Positions 22,130 through 34,189 are shown, counted from the first letter of the stretch. The stretch: 64,000 nt of DNA from Laguncularia racemosa (GCA_037954665.1 JBBMOL010000081.1:728313-792312); one strand, 5' to 3'. Notes: a model not told the origin generated them from the sequence alone. Translations and numbers: made by a program.

Positions 22130-23550
22130 GTTGTTTAAAAAATTTTAAAAACTTACCTTAATGCTCCTCAACTTGTTCTTCCCTCAATTGAGCTAGATAA
22201 GGGATGCATGGAACATATTCTTTGAACTTTAGAGGTTACTTTTTTTCTCTTGCTTTTACCTTTCCCTTCAGATTGCCTTTCTTTTTCATTCATCAGGAAG
22301 ATTTTCTTAACTTGTTCCCTAAGATTAGATTATGTGTTTCCAAGCAGAGTTCTCGAAGGTCTTTCTAAAATCATCTTTGCAATATGTCCAACTTGATTCT
22401 CAAGATTCCAAGTCAAAGCTTCTTAATTTTGTAATGATGCTTCTATAGCTTGGAAGCATGTTTTAGTAGTGTGAATGAACTTTATTATTAAATCTTCTAG
22501 ATTGGGCTTCCTTTCTAGTGGTTGATTTCTTTGTTGGAACTCAAGTGAAACATTCCTTTTTTGATTTTCCTAAGAGAAATTTGGATGATTTCTCTAGCCT
22601 AGATTATAGGTGTTGTTTAAAGGGTTGTTTTGGCACCTATTTAGGAATTCGGCATAATTAACATGCTCATTAATGTTAGAAAAAGAATTTGACTAACTTG
22701 CTTGTTGTGTCATGGATATCTCGTCAATCTTCTTACTTAGTACTTTGACTTGTGTTGATAAGGTAATAACAACATCTACATCATAAACTCTAGTTGTTCC
22801 TTGTTGTCTGGCTCTTGCAACATTCCACTGATAGCTATTCATGGCCATATTTTCTACTAAGTTTTGGCTCTATTTAGGTGTTTTATTATTTAAAGTCCGT
22901 CTAGTAGCTGTATCAATTGTCTGCCAAGTAGTTTGATTTAGTCCTCCATAAAATGTATAAATTTGCATGAATAGTAAAAGATCATGATGTAGCCATCTCT
23001 TTAGTAGATTTTTATATCTCTCCCATGTATCATATAGTGTCTCAAACTCTATTTGAGTACAAGAAGAAATACCGCTTCATAATTTCACAGTCTTTGTTGG
23101 TGGAAAATACTTTGCAAGGAATTTCTCTACCATTTGATCCCATGTAGAGATTGAACCTTTACGAAGAGAATTCAACCATTGTTTAGCTCTATTTCTCAAA
23201 GAAAAAGGGAAAAGTCATAACCTAATGGTGTCATCTATGGCTCTAATAATTTTGAAGGCATTGTAGATTTCCAAAAAGTTTGCAATGTGTGCATTTAGAT
23301 CTTCATCCTATAACTCGCCAAATTGAACAAATTGTTAAACCATCTGAATAATATTAGGTTTAATTTCAAAGTCGTTGACTACAATTGCAGGTCTAACTAC
23401 ACTTAAATTAGCTGCTATAAGTAATGGCCTTGCATAGTCAAACATCATTCTCTCATCCTATTCATTAACCATGTTGATTGATTGGTTATCGTCTAAGTCT
23501 TGAGCCAAAAGTTGATATCTTTGACTTGCACTTTAGCATTCCCTTGGCAT
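22130..23550 (-). pseudogene. Gag of element C (broken by stops)
   Basis: Minus-strand start at 23550 (MPREC). The reading stays largely in one frame but carries many stops. Blocks include SQRYQLLAQDLDDNQSINMV, a capsid segment FLEIYNAFKIIRAIDDTIRL, LFPFSLRNRAKQWLNSLRKG, SISTWDQMVEKFLAKYFPPT and WHHD-type sequence near 22990, as in Athila-lineage gag (relatives FPFSLRDRAKAWLNSL). The C-terminal part is Lys-rich (KSKRKK near 22240). Several stops sit at apparent Gln positions. Confidence 0.82.
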
Positions 23551-23654
23551 AAAAAATGGAAGAAAATTAGAAATGATGGAAAATAAAGATTAATGAAAAA
23601 TAAGCAATAAAAGAAATAACGATTAGATTAACAAGATATAGGTATTCCTAATAT

Positions 23655-23680
23655 CCTAATCACCAACAACAACTCCAAAA
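23655..23680 (-). other. Degenerate primer-binding site of element C
   Basis: On the minus strand the bases after the 5' LTR read TTTTGGAGTTGTTGTTGG. They resemble the Athila-type site complementary to tRNA-Asp (GGCGCCGTTGTTGGGG) with its CpG-rich part changed. The equivalent in M is at about 58912-58937. Confidence 0.55.
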
Positions 23681-23689
23681 ACTTAATAT

Positions 23690-25140
23690 TGGTCTATTTT
23701 AGTACTTTAGACGTATAAGCAAGTGCATCTATCGAATCCATAGTATTATGGATATTGATATCGAGTGTTGATCCCCTAGGAAATACGATTACTAGTAATT
23801 ACCTTTTTTCTTATTATTTAATCTAGAAAATTGAGTGTGAGTAAAATCAAATGTCAAGTATTTAAAAGAGAACAATAATCATTAAAAGTGTACTCAGATA
23901 TTGAATCCCCCTAAAACTACTAATGCGATTAACTAGCTATTATTCAATTTTATTATTATATTCTTAAACCATGGTAATTCCTAAATTGAACTAATAGCAC
24001 TCTTAAGTCTACTAATTCCTAATTCTAAGTTGATTAATTGGAATCTCTCTCTAATTAAAACCCCTAGAATTGCATTACATTTAGTTTGTGAACTTCGCTA
24101 TTAGGTTTAACATTAATTCGGAAGATTTACATCACCTTATCTCTAAGATTGTGTGCAATTCCTTCCAATTATGTTAAATCTATTCTAATACAGGATCTCT
24201 TGATCTCTATATAAAAAATCAAACTTCAATTATTACGTTGGTAATATTAAATTGAAAACAACAAAGAACACAAAATTGGATCATAAGAATAACAAATAAT
24301 TCATTGAATAATAAATAAAAAAATTACATATTCCTTCTGAGGTTTATTGTATTGAATACAAAATAAAGTTTAAGCTAGCAACACAATAATTCTAAAAGAA
24401 AAAAAAAATAAAAAGAGTGTATAAAGAAAAGTATTAAATAAAAAAAATACTAAAAATCTATCACTATGCTACTATCAATCTACAATTTTGTCCCCTTTTT
24501 GCTAGAAATTCATACTCCTTATATAGTCATCAATTTCTATCATTTTAGGAAAATTTTCCTAGAAAAAAATCTTAAGTCTTCATAAACTAGGTAATATTAA
24601 TTCAATAGGTACTAATGGCTTCTTCGGATTTTAAGAAACTCAACTACTCTTGATAGGAAATCAAATCTTCAAGATGAATTGAACTTTTGGGAAGTGAAAT
24701 TAAGCTTGAAAAATCAATTTTAGAAAGTTGAATTTTGGCTTGGCAAGGCTATAGCACGATTGTAATATTACTTTGGTACTATTCCGTTTCAAATATATTG
24801 AAAAATTGCTTCTAGCACGCCCCTCTAACTCAAGCATGTTCTTGCCCATGTAATCCTATACGGTTGCTTGGATAGCTACTCCAAAATGATCTGCCTTGTT
24901 CTATTTTGCATGGTCTTAGACACAGTCATGCTCTTCACTATATCGTGCTTTCAAATCTTGTAAAATTAATATTTTTGCTTCAAATTTCAGGTAATTCTTC
25001 TATTAAACCATATATTACACTTTAAAGTTCTAAAATCAAAATAAACAGTGATGAAGTGTAATATCATCCAAAATATAAGAGATTTAAACAAAAGGCTATT
25101 ATAAATGTTATAAATAATAAGTATTTTATAAAAGTTACCA
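23690..25140 (-). repeat. 5' LTR of element C
   Basis: A 1451-bp counterpart of 7588-9053, sharing the GATATTGATATCGAGTGT landmark (23752-23769). The right edge is degraded: GTTACCA where the left copy has CTTATCA. A CACGATTGTAATA phrase at 24755 and a CATGCTCTTCACTATATCG phrase at 24927 are eroded versions of the CACG/CGTG motif. Confidence 0.8.
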
Positions 25141-25259
25141 ATATACAATGTAAAATACAAAATTAGAACTCTATGTTTCCAATTTTTTTATAGATGATTG
25201 CTTTTTTACACAAGATGTATATAAGGATTTGAAGGAATAAGGGGGCATTAATTACATTT

Positions 25260-26740
25260 TCTACTACCATGTAACACACACTAAGTAAATGGTCAAGTTC
25301 TACTACACATTATTTTAATATTTTTTCCCATACTATGGTATACAATCAAGTTCTACTATGCATATTATTCTGGTACATGCTTTCTGATTGTAGTAATACA
25401 TGGAATTGTGGTACTCCTTTTCTCATTATTTTGATGTAATATCCCATATTGTGGTATACTGTAAGAGATTTTAGTACATGATATCACTTACAATATTTGG
25501 TACCATCCCTTTAGCAGGTTATTAAAATTTTGGTATAGTCGCATATATTTTGGTAGCAACTAAGGTCCATATCTTGGTACACTTTTCATATTATGGCAAA
25601 AAATGAAATTCTAGTACTCCTCTTTCTATTTTGATACATTTTTCCGTATTGTGGTATACAATAACAAGTTTTGGTACACATACTATTCTAGTACATGCCT
25701 TTTGATTATGGTAACATTTGGGATTATGGTACTCCTTTTCTACTTTTTCTGATACAATATCCCATATTATGGTATAAAATATGAGATTCTAGTATACCCA
25801 CTTATTTTATTACGTTAACAAAATTTGGTACACTATGTCACATTGTGGTATTCCTTATAATATCTAGCCTTGTCCTTCTAGTAGGTCATTAAAATTCTAA
25901 TATCATCATATATATTGTAGTATTGGTTATAGTGTATATATTTTGTACAATTTTCGAAATTGTGGTAACAAATGGGATTTTAGTAACCATCTTCCAAAAT
26001 CTAGTACATAACGTCAAATTGTAGTATCACTTATAATATTTGGTACTATCATCTTAATGGGTCATTATAATTCTGGTACCACTGCTTATATTGTGGTGGC
26101 CACTATGGTCTATATTCTAGCATACTTTTTCAGATTTTGGTAACAAATGAGATTCTAGTAGCATCTTCTCCTAGATTTTGGTATATTAAGTCAAATTGTA
26201 GTATCGATTATAATATCTAGTACCATTTCTCCAGTAGGTCATGAAAATTCTAGTATTAGTGTAGATATTTTGTTAGCAATTGAGGTCCATATTCTAGTAC
26301 ACCTTTCTAGATCATTGTAACAAATGGTATTCTAGTACTTATCTTCTCCTAAATTGTGGTACATTAAGTTATATTATGGTATCGCTTATAATATTTTATA
26401 CCACCCTTCTAACAGGTCATTAAAATTTTGGTACCTATGCATATATGGTGGTAACAACTCTAGTCCACATTTCAGTACACTTTTCCACTTTTTGGTAACA
26501 AATGAGATTCTAGTACTCCTTTTCTTTCTATTTGGATACAATTTCCTATATTATGGTATACTATATGAGATTCTAGTATGCTTATTTAATTGATCATGTT
26601 ACTAAAATTTGATGCATAATTTGGAATTGTGGTATCCTTTGTAATATTAGGTACCAACCTTTTAACAATTCATTACAACTCAGATACCAATGTACATATT
26701 TCGGTAACTAGTGTTACTTGGTAAACTAGACATTAACATT
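25260..26740. repeat. Degenerate GGTA-phrase array with about 178-bp period
   Basis: Dozens of short phrases of the form TTNTGGTAY or TTCTAGTAC recur every 15-40 bp on the plus strand. They are organised in a larger unit. The anchor GGTCATTAAAATTCTGGTA and its variants sit at 25885, 26059, 26237 and 26415 (steps 174, 178, 178). A second anchor, AATGAGATTCTAGTA, sits at 25971, 26146, 26323 and 26501 (steps 175, 177, 178). Flanking units at 25260-25885 and 26500-26740 are longer because of extra phrases. No ORF with a known domain lies here. It could be a decayed satellite or the subterminal region of a DNA transposon. Confidence 0.75.
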
Positions 26741-27362
26741 GTAACTTTTTTTCAAGTTGCAATTAGGTGACTTATTTGAATAAATCCTTATGTTATGCAT
26801 TATAGAAGACTATTAGTTAGCAATAGGTCAAGGTGGGTTCAAATCTATTAAGCATCTATTATTATATATAATTTCGAAAGAAAACTTATGACCTCTTATT
26901 TTTTTTGTTATCTTACCTTTTCAATTTAACTTTTTATAAATAGTAACTATTAAAAAAAATACCATTAGTTGTTTAAATTTTTAAAGAAAATGGTACTTCT
27001 TTATAAATATAACTTTTGAAATTAAATGGTACTTCATAAATATACATAATCCCTATTAAGAAACTTATTAAAAATTGCTATTATTTATGTTTCGTAGTTT
27101 CTTTTTCTTTCTTTTTTTTTTTTTCTTTCCAACCAAAGAGAAAATTGATATTAAACCATCAAAATCACAAATACATTAGTTAACTCCTTAAGGACATTAT
27201 ATGAAGAAATACAAGAAGAATTTTGATAAGTGTTTTTTAACACTTATTATTTTTTAATTTTTATATAGTTTTTATTTAATTTTCAAGAACAAGTGAAGGT
27301 ACACTACACTTAATTGGTTTCTATTTTTATTTCAATCCTTTGAAAATAAACTTTGGATAAAA
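26741..27362. other. Unassigned AT-rich spacer
   Basis: AT-rich sequence with T-runs (27105-27125). It may include the lost 5' part of the LTR of element J, but I could not align it with 34704-35500. No gene seen. Confidence 0.5.
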
Positions 27363-28381
27363 TGATGTGCCTAATCAAACTTTAAAACACATCCAAAAGA
27401 CTTAAGAAAAGATATCTCAAGTCTAGGCAAAATCGGATCAAAAAATGGCACTTTTCAAATGAACCCTAATGTTGAAATGATGAAATTCAATCAACTAATA
27501 ATATAATCAGAATACCCCAAAGAAAATGCCTTCTAATAACACTCTAATGGCATATAATCCACGCAAATTAAGGCTCAATTTGACAAAGAAAACCGTAAAG
27601 TAAGATTCCTTTCCCAATGGTGAAAATCACGTTCTCAAGTGTAACTTTCAATGATGATCCCAAATCAAATGATAAGTACTTCAATTAAACACAAGAATTC
27701 GTGTACAATAAGATGTAAATCTGACCAAGAACTATCTCAAATCAACCCTAGATACAACACACTAGAGAAGAAAAGAAATCACAACAAAATGAAATTGATA
27801 TAACCCACAATTTCAAGATGTTGCACTCGCCACAATTTCAAGTCTTGGAATTGAAATTGATAAGAGTTGGAACCAAGGTATGAACCCTAATTCACACGTG
27901 AAAAGAGGTGTATGTTCTGCAAAAATAAGCTCCCTAAACCCTTTCTTAAGCAAGTATTTATACTTGCTTCTTCTAGGGTTAAAAAAGTGCTCAAAATTAC
28001 AAGTTTGCCACTTTTAAGGTGGCTAACCCTAAATGAAAGTTACATGGAAATAAAAGTGTCCCAAAACCAAAATACAACCAAAATAGTTCATAAAAAGAGT
28101 AAATATATAAAGAAATGGTCCTTCAAGATGCCGGTCTTCAAGAAGCTTTTGAATCAGTTTCAGTTGACAACCTTGATTCACACAGTAATAAGGGTATTTT
28201 TGCATCCTGTAAGACTGACAAATGAACCTGCTGAAATGCATCAAAATTATAGTGCAAAGATGTAGAAAGTGAGTTAGACTTCTCAAGGTTAGGTTTCTCT
28301 AGCAAAACCCTCATAACTAGATTCTAGAGACCCTTAGCTCGGGCCCTGGTGATAGGTCCTGGAAAAGTTTGATTCCTATCA
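27363..28381 (-). mobile_element. Solo LTR G
   Basis: A 1019-bp LTR in minus orientation with minus-strand ends TGATAGGAATC and GGCACATCA, flanked by a perfect 5-bp duplication TAAAA (27358-27362 and 28382-28386). It aligns well with the 5' LTR of H (61320-62316), for example around AAAAGTGGCAAACTTGTAAT and the CTTCTCTAGTGTG segment. A minus-strand TATAAATACTTGC box lies at 27953-27965. No interior or partner LTR is present. The overlapping ORFs on both strands (27912-28286) have no domain. Confidence 0.9.
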
Positions 28382-28639
28382 TAAAATAAACCAAAGTTGT
28401 AAAATTTGCACACAAATCAAAGAAAAACGATAAAGTTGTGGAGTTTGAATAGTTGACACAGTTTCCAACACACCTATGTTAGGAGTTGTATCATGTACAA
28501 GGTTAGAAAACTTGAAGGAAGGTTGTGCCATGAGCCATACAAGGGTACATCAGCATAGACACTCGTGTCAAAGGCCGTGTTGAAGATTATTTTTAGATAT
28601 TTTCAAAAAAATTTATGATTAGAGTTACATCGGCATTTG

Positions 28640-29821
28640 CATGACCATGCACTTAGATGTCTTGTACCTATGTTTTCCAAAGTCAAGTTTTTCTACTCAA
28701 TTTCTATTGATCACTTCTCTTAACTTAATTAGATACCTAAAAGTGGATTAAGATAGTTGTTATAGGTTCTTTAAGCATACATCTTTATTGATTTGAATAG
28801 GTTTAAGGATTGAAAGAGTGTAGAGTTGTGAAGATATTACTCATTGCTTATCAAATACGTGTATAAAGTGTTTGTTGATTGTGCATGTTAGGCTAAAAAT
28901 GTAAATCAATCTAAATTATAAATGAAATTGCTTATTTATGTGATTGAGCTTGGCTAGGCTTAAGGAATTGAAAATATCGATGATCATCGAGTGGCACCGT
29001 AATGATTAGTATGTGATGTTATCCATAATGGAGTCATGTATTGAGATGAACTAGATAGATTTAGGATGTTTGGACTCATGGACTCATGAACTCATTGATA
29101 GTAGGGAGCACCTACTGTCTTATATGTTTATATGTATGGTAAAGACTCATGGAATCTTGATCTCATAGACTCATGGACAATTAAGAGAACCCATTATTGT
29201 CATATATGTATATATATGTATTGTGTGTATACGGAGCTTATGTTGTTGATAGTTGTGTTATGGAATAACTAGTATGAAAGATAATAATTTGTTGTTGAAT
29301 ATCTTGTTTACATCATCTTTGTGTTTGTATTTTTACATGTCATGCGTGTGTAATTGTTGGTATACATTGTGCTGTACTCTAGCTCACCCCTTGTGGGACC
29401 CTTTTTCAACTGCAAATTCTTCTTGTGAAATTGTGAGGTATGATGCGACGCTAATGAACACAAGTCATGACTTAGATGATGATGTGGAATATGTGTATTA
29501 TGAAGAGTGACAAGCATATTATAAGATGGATTAACATTAGAATATTTTGTTTAGTTATGCTACACTTGAGAGTTCAATTGTACTTAAGTTTAAATATGCT
29601 TCTATTGTGATTGATTATAGGAAATGGATTGTGATTAATTGTTGTAGATAGATTGTTAATTGCAGTTTCTATTTATATGGAGAGACCAAGCAAGATGTGT
29701 TAAGCCATATATATATATGTGTGTAGAATTCTTAATTGAATGGCATGGTGATCAGATACTAATTGTGAAGGTTAACACATATGTGGTGGGCTATACTCAC
29801 TTTAGGCTCTAGGACATTATA
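28640..29821 (+). repeat. 5' LTR of element J (3' portion)
   Basis: Aligns with about 35500-36699 from the phrase CCTATGTTTTCCAAAGT onward and ends ACATTATA, against GGCATTACA in the 3' copy. It contains CTCATGGACTCATG-type repeats near 29080 and 29160. The plus- and minus-strand ORFs at 29253-29517 lie inside the LTR and have no domain. Upstream phrases GACACTCGTGTCAAAGGCCG at 28558-28577 resemble the CACG/CGTG arrays of other LTRs. Confidence 0.82.
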
Positions 29822-29828
29822 GCTTAAA

Positions 29829-29840
29829 TGGTATCAAAGC
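29829..29840 (+). other. Primer-binding site of element J
   Basis: TGGTATCAAAGC, seven bases after the 5' LTR, matches the initiator tRNA-Met type site with one mismatch. Confidence 0.85.
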
Positions 29841-30044
29841 CTAAGTTTATTGATTCGTAGATTACTTAGAAATGAAATCTATAGGATGGTAAAGCATGAA
29901 GAGAGTGGGTAATAAATAGGATTGATGATTATGGAGATATAATTTCCTTTTTCCTATACTTACTATGTTACTATTAGAAATTTGTTATCCTAAGATAACT
30001 CATGTTTTTATGTGTCTCCTTACCTTGTAAATATATTTTGTACA

Positions 30045-31165
30045 ATGCCTAAGAGAATTTTTGAACTAAGCTCAACCTCAAGTGTTGGTGCCAATGCTCT
30101 TGATAACCGAATTCCACCCAGATTACCTTAGTATGGTTCAAGATCAAATGAAGACGTCACTACATAGTTGTTAAAGGCGATTACTAACTTAATAAGAGTA
30201 GTGCCTCAACAGCAACAACAAATACATAACTACAAATGCTAAGTGGTAGAAAAGGACAGAAGATGGGAGCGATTGCAGATAGGCTAGTTTGGCCAATTAG
30301 TTTAGATCAGTTTATAAGACTAATTAGGAAGTTTAAGCCTAAGGTGAACAACCTACTAGATGTTAAGTAGTGGATTAAAGAGTTGGAAAAGACTTTTGTA
30401 GCATTCTATGTCCCAAAAGAGAAAAGGGTAGACTATATTGTGTATTTACTAAGTGGCTCAACTTCAGAGTGGTGGTTTAGCGTATCAAGATTAACTATAG
30501 GACATATCACTAAGGAGAGGTTCAAATAGAAGATTTATGACTAGTACTTTCCGATTAGTATATGGTTTAAAATGGAGGCAGCATACTATAGTTGCCACTA
30601 AGGAAAATGATCTGTAGAAGAATATGAGGTAAAGTTAAAGTGCCTAGTGAAATTTATGCCAATAGCCTTTGGAACATAAGAGAGGTCTAAGGCTCACAAA
30701 TTTGTGTTAGGTTTGGAGCCTACTCTACAATTTGAAGTGGGGTTGTTTTAGTTGAACACATACTCTAAAGTAGTGAACAAAGCCAAGTTCTTAGAAAAAC
30801 ATCATAAAAGGACTGATGAGATGAGGACATAGGGGATAAGAGTGGTCCCCGAGGAGAGACCTAGTTAGGGAATCATTATACAAGAGAAGCATAAGAAGCT
30901 TCGAACCTTCCAAACTAGACTTATGATCATTGCAACACCTTCCTCTCATGCAAGAACTCCCCCAATAGGTCATGTTTGCAGATGTGTTAAGTTTTATAAG
31001 CCACATGAGTTGAGTGAGTGTAAGGGGCCAAAGGGTGCTTGTTTCTCATGTGGATAGACAAGAAATAATAGTAAGGCATGCATAGAGAGATCAACTCCCC
31101 TCACCTTCTGTTATTTCTACAAACAAAGGGGTCACAAAGTGATAGATTGCCCAAATAAGTAAAGG
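30045..31165 (+). pseudogene. Gag of element J (broken)
   Basis: Start ATG at 30045 (MPKRIFELSSTSSVGANALD). Recognisable blocks are DQFIRLIRKFKPKVNNLLD, WIKELEKTFVAFYVPKEKRV, SEWWFSVSRL, VEEYEVKLKCLVKFMPI, KAHKFVLGLEPTLQFEVGLF and VVNKAKFLEKHHKRTDEM. Two zinc-finger-like segments follow: CVKFYKPHELSEC, CFSCG plus a stop, and FCYFYKQRGHKVIDC (about 31108-31152), in which one Cys of the first pair is changed. There are about nine stops, many at Gln or Trp positions, and at least two frame changes. The layout parallels the gag of D. Confidence 0.85.
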
Positions 31166-31239
31166 TAGACTATACCATCAAAACAGATAGGGAAACTAAA
31201 CTGTAACCTAAGATAACAGATCTTAGCCAATAGTACCAA

Positions 31240-31690
31240 GATAGAGAGTGCCAGTTTGGGTGTTTGCATTATAATGTTAGGACACACCAGACATGGATAC
31301 TTTGATAGGCACGCTATTTGTACACTTTACTAGTACTTATGTCCTGTTTGATATTAGTGCAATGCATTTGTGTGTGTTTGATGCCTTTAGACATATTTGT
31401 AATATTTATGCTGAAATGTTGAATGATACACTAAGTATAAGTACACCTATAGGTCTAGGTAAAAGCTTAAATAGAATATGTGGAAATGTCAATATCGAGG
31501 TGCAAGGTAGGGTTCTATTTGCAAACCCCCTAGTTTTGAAGATGACCGATTTTGATGTGATATTAGGAATGGAATAGTTTTTTACACACCTTTCAACTAT
31601 TGATTGTCATAGCATGACAATCTATTTTAGTACACCAAGAGAACCCTTCTTCTTCCAAGTTGAAGCATAAAGAGCAATGGGATTGTTTAA
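31240..31690 (+). pseudogene. Aspartic protease of element J
   Basis: The open frame 31293-31577 begins MDTLIGTLFVHFTSTYVLFD, then ISAMHLCV where relatives have DTGASHSFI: the catalytic Asp is kept but the TGAS part reads ISAM. It continues STPIGLGKSLNRICGNV, IEVQGRVLFANPLVLKMTDF and DVILGME, followed by a stop where relatives have Trp. The domain is inactive as written. Confidence 0.85.
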
Positions 31691-31799
31691 GTATGAATTG
31701 TAGGGTAAGAGCATGGTAGCTTCAATGATGGTTGAATCTGATGAGGTGGTGAGGATTGATCAAGTACATGTAATAAGAGAATTTATGGAAGTCTTTCCT

Positions 31800-32650
31800 A
31801 AAGACCTGTAGGCTTGCCTCTAGTAAGGGAGATCGAATTTGGTATAGAAGCGGTACCTGGTATGACTCCTATATCCAAAACCCCATACCTTATGGCTTCT
31901 ATTAAGTTAGTAGAATTGGAGAAGCAATTACAAGAACTACTAGATAAAAAGTTTATTAGACCTAGCATCTCACATTGAGGTGCGCTTGTACTATATGTGA
32001 AGAAGAAGGATAGTAGTATGAGATTATTTATCGACTATAGGGAACTAAATTGCGTTACCATAAAGAAACAAATACCACCTCTTAAGGATAGATGATTTAT
32101 TTGATCAAATATAAAGGGTTCAAGTCTTCTCAAAAATCGACTTGAGATTTAGATATCATTAATTGAGGATCAAGGAGGAAGACATTTAGAAAACCACTTT
32201 TAGGACATGATATGGGCATTATGAGTTCTAAGTAATGCCATTTTGACTCATGAATGCACCGGCGACTTTCATGGACTTGATGAATCAGGTGTTCTAGGAG
32301 TATTTGGATACATTTATCATTATATTTATAGATGCTATTCTCATAGATTCCATGAGTGAAGAGGAGCATGAGCAACTTTTGAGGATGGTGTTGAATAGAT
32401 TACAGATAGGGAGAATGTACATGAAATTCAAGAAATGCAAGTTCTAACTTAATCTAGTAACCTTCTTAAGCCATATAATAGTAAAGAAGGTATATTTATA
32501 GACCCTAAAAAGATAAAGGCTGTGAATAAATGGCCTAGACCGAAGATAGTGATAGAGGTTAGAAGCTTCTTAAGGTTAACAAGGTATTATAGAAGGTTTG
32601 TGAAGGATTTTGTAAATTAGTAACCCCTTTAACCAAATTAACTCAGAAGG
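31800..32650 (+). pseudogene. Reverse transcriptase of element J
   Basis: Shows LPLVREIEFGIEAVPGMTPI, LQELLDKKFIRPSISH, a stop at the Trp position, MRLFIDYRELNCVTIKK, a frameshift, then KIDLRFRYH, FMDLMNQVF and the catalytic segment IFIDAILIDS. Codon 32334-32336 is Ala where active enzymes have the second Asp. After it come EEEHEQLLRMVLNRLQIGRM and VRSFLRLTRYYRRFVKDF. The enzyme is inactive through both point changes and frame damage. Confidence 0.88.
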
Positions 32651-33130
32651 GGGTGAAGTGAATGAGATAATAGATGTGAAACAAGTTTCATAACATTGAA
32701 AGAGAGGCTAGTTTCAACACCAATTTTGGTACTACCAATTAGTGGTAAAGAGTTTGCCATATTCAGTGAGATGTCTATCTAAGGGCTCGGATGCATATTG
32801 ATGCAAAAAGAGAGGGTTACAACATATGGATCTCGACAGTTGAAGCCTGATGAGAAGAACTACATTACACATGATCTAGAATTAGCAGTATTAGTCCTTG
32901 CACTCAAATCGTAGAGATATTATTTATATGGAGAGAAGTACAAGATATTCACTAATAAACAAAGCCTCAAGTACGTCTTTACCTAAAAGGAATTAAACAT
33001 GAGATAGAGAAGATGCTTAAAGCTAATAATGGATTATGACAGTGAGTTTTGATATCATCCTAGGAAAGCAAATATAGTTGTTGATGCACATAGTGGAAAG
33101 AGACATGGCAATTTGGCAACTCTAGTCACA
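32651..33130 (+). pseudogene. RNase H of element J
   Basis: Shows FITLKERLVSTPILVLPISG, KEFAIFSEMSI (relatives FVVYCDAS; the catalytic Asp is changed to Glu), LMQKERVTTYGSRQLKPDEK, NYITHDLELAVLVLALKS, YYLYGEKYKIFTNKQSLKYV and HPRKANIVVDAHSGKRHGNL. The frame is interrupted by stops near 32778, 32912 and 33002. Confidence 0.85.
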
Positions 33131-33299
33131 ACTCAATGAAAGCTATTGGAAGATATATAAAGACTAGAATTGAAAATTATAACCTAGGAGGTTAGGGCAA
33201 GACTAGCCAGTTTACACATACAGTCAACGTTAATTGACAAGATAAAAGCCATACAAGTTGACGATGTGGAAATGTAAGAAATTAAGAAATGAATGGAGG

Positions 33300-34100
33300 A
33301 ATAAAGGACAATGGAATTTACTGCAGATGGAGGAGTACTAAAGTATGGTCAGATATTGTGTGTTCCATTTGTATTCGAAGTGAAGAATGAAATACTAAAA
33401 GAGACACATTATTCTAGATACTCTGTTCATCTTGGGGAAATTAAGATGTGTAAAGACCTGAAATGCCACTATTGGTGGAAGAATATGAAGCGAGAAATAA
33501 CAAAGCATGTATTTAGGTGTTTGATCTACTAACAATTCAAAATAGAGCATCAAATAACTATTGGCAAGTTACAACCTCTATTGATACTAAAATGGAAATG
33601 GGAGCATATAACCATGGATTTCGTCATGGCATTACCTAAAATAGTTGCTAAACTAGACACTGTATAGGTAATTGTGGATAGACTCACTAAATTTGTCCAT
33701 TTTATACCTATAGGTATTAGGTATAAACTTAAGAAGTTCACTCAACTATGCATAAAAAAAATTGTGAGGTTACATGAGGTATTAGTCATAATAGTTTCTG
33801 ATAGAGATACAAGATTTGATGGTTGATTCTAAAGGAGTTAACACAGGTCATTAGTAACCAAATTGTAGTTTAGTACAGCTTTTCACCCATAGATGAGTGG
33901 TAAATCAAAACAGACCATCTAAATATTGGAGGATATGTTGAGGGCTTATGTACTAAATTTTGGTGGAAATTGGGATAATCACTTGCCCTTAGTAGAATTC
34001 ACCTATAACAATAGTTATCAAGCTATGATTTAAATGGTACTTTATGAAGCATTATATGGCAGAAAGTGCTTATTGCCTCTACATTAAGATGATGTGAGTG
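33300..34100 (+). pseudogene. Integrase core of element J
   Basis: The open frame 33311-33532 holds the zinc finger: THYSRYSVHLGEIKMCKDLK and VFRCLIY, in which the last Cys of HHCC is Tyr. The core follows: MDFVMALPKI (first Asp), IVSDRDTRF (second Asp, about 33797-33820) and GKSKQTI-ILEDMLRAYVLNF, where codon 33908-33910 is Lys instead of the catalytic Glu, a G-to-A change. Then come DNHLPLVEFTYNNSYQAMI and YEALYGRKCLLPLH with a stop at the Trp position. Confidence 0.88.
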
Positions 34101-34189
34101 AGAGAAGTATTCAAACCTAACCTAATATAAGATGCTGTAGATAAGGTCAAGTTAATCAGGCAAAGGATGTAGTTAGCTCAAAACTATCA

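Larger units (their letters stand above)
7588..25140 (-). mobile_element. Athila-type LTR element C, without polymerase, host of D
   Basis: A minus-strand element with LTRs at 7588-9053 and 23690-25140. The flanks GTATA (7583-7587) and ATATA (25141-25145) look like a 5-bp duplication with one mismatch. After removing D (9559-20354 plus one duplication) the element is about 6.8 kb. In element orientation it has the 5' LTR, a degenerate primer site, gag, an aspartic protease and about 1.5 kb of noncoding DNA, then the 3' LTR. No reverse transcriptase, RNase H or integrase was found. The protease and PBS type point to the Athila lineage. Confidence 0.8.

Noticed and set aside
26354..26593. 79-codon plus-strand ORF
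   Set aside because: Within the GGTA-phrase array; the reading is not kept in neighbouring repeat units.
27912..28286. Overlapping ORFs on both strands
   Set aside because: Both lie within solo LTR G, in sequence that aligns with the noncoding LTR of H.
29253..29517. Overlapping ORFs on both strands
   Set aside because: Both lie within the 5' LTR of J; the homologous part of the 3' LTR does not keep the frames.
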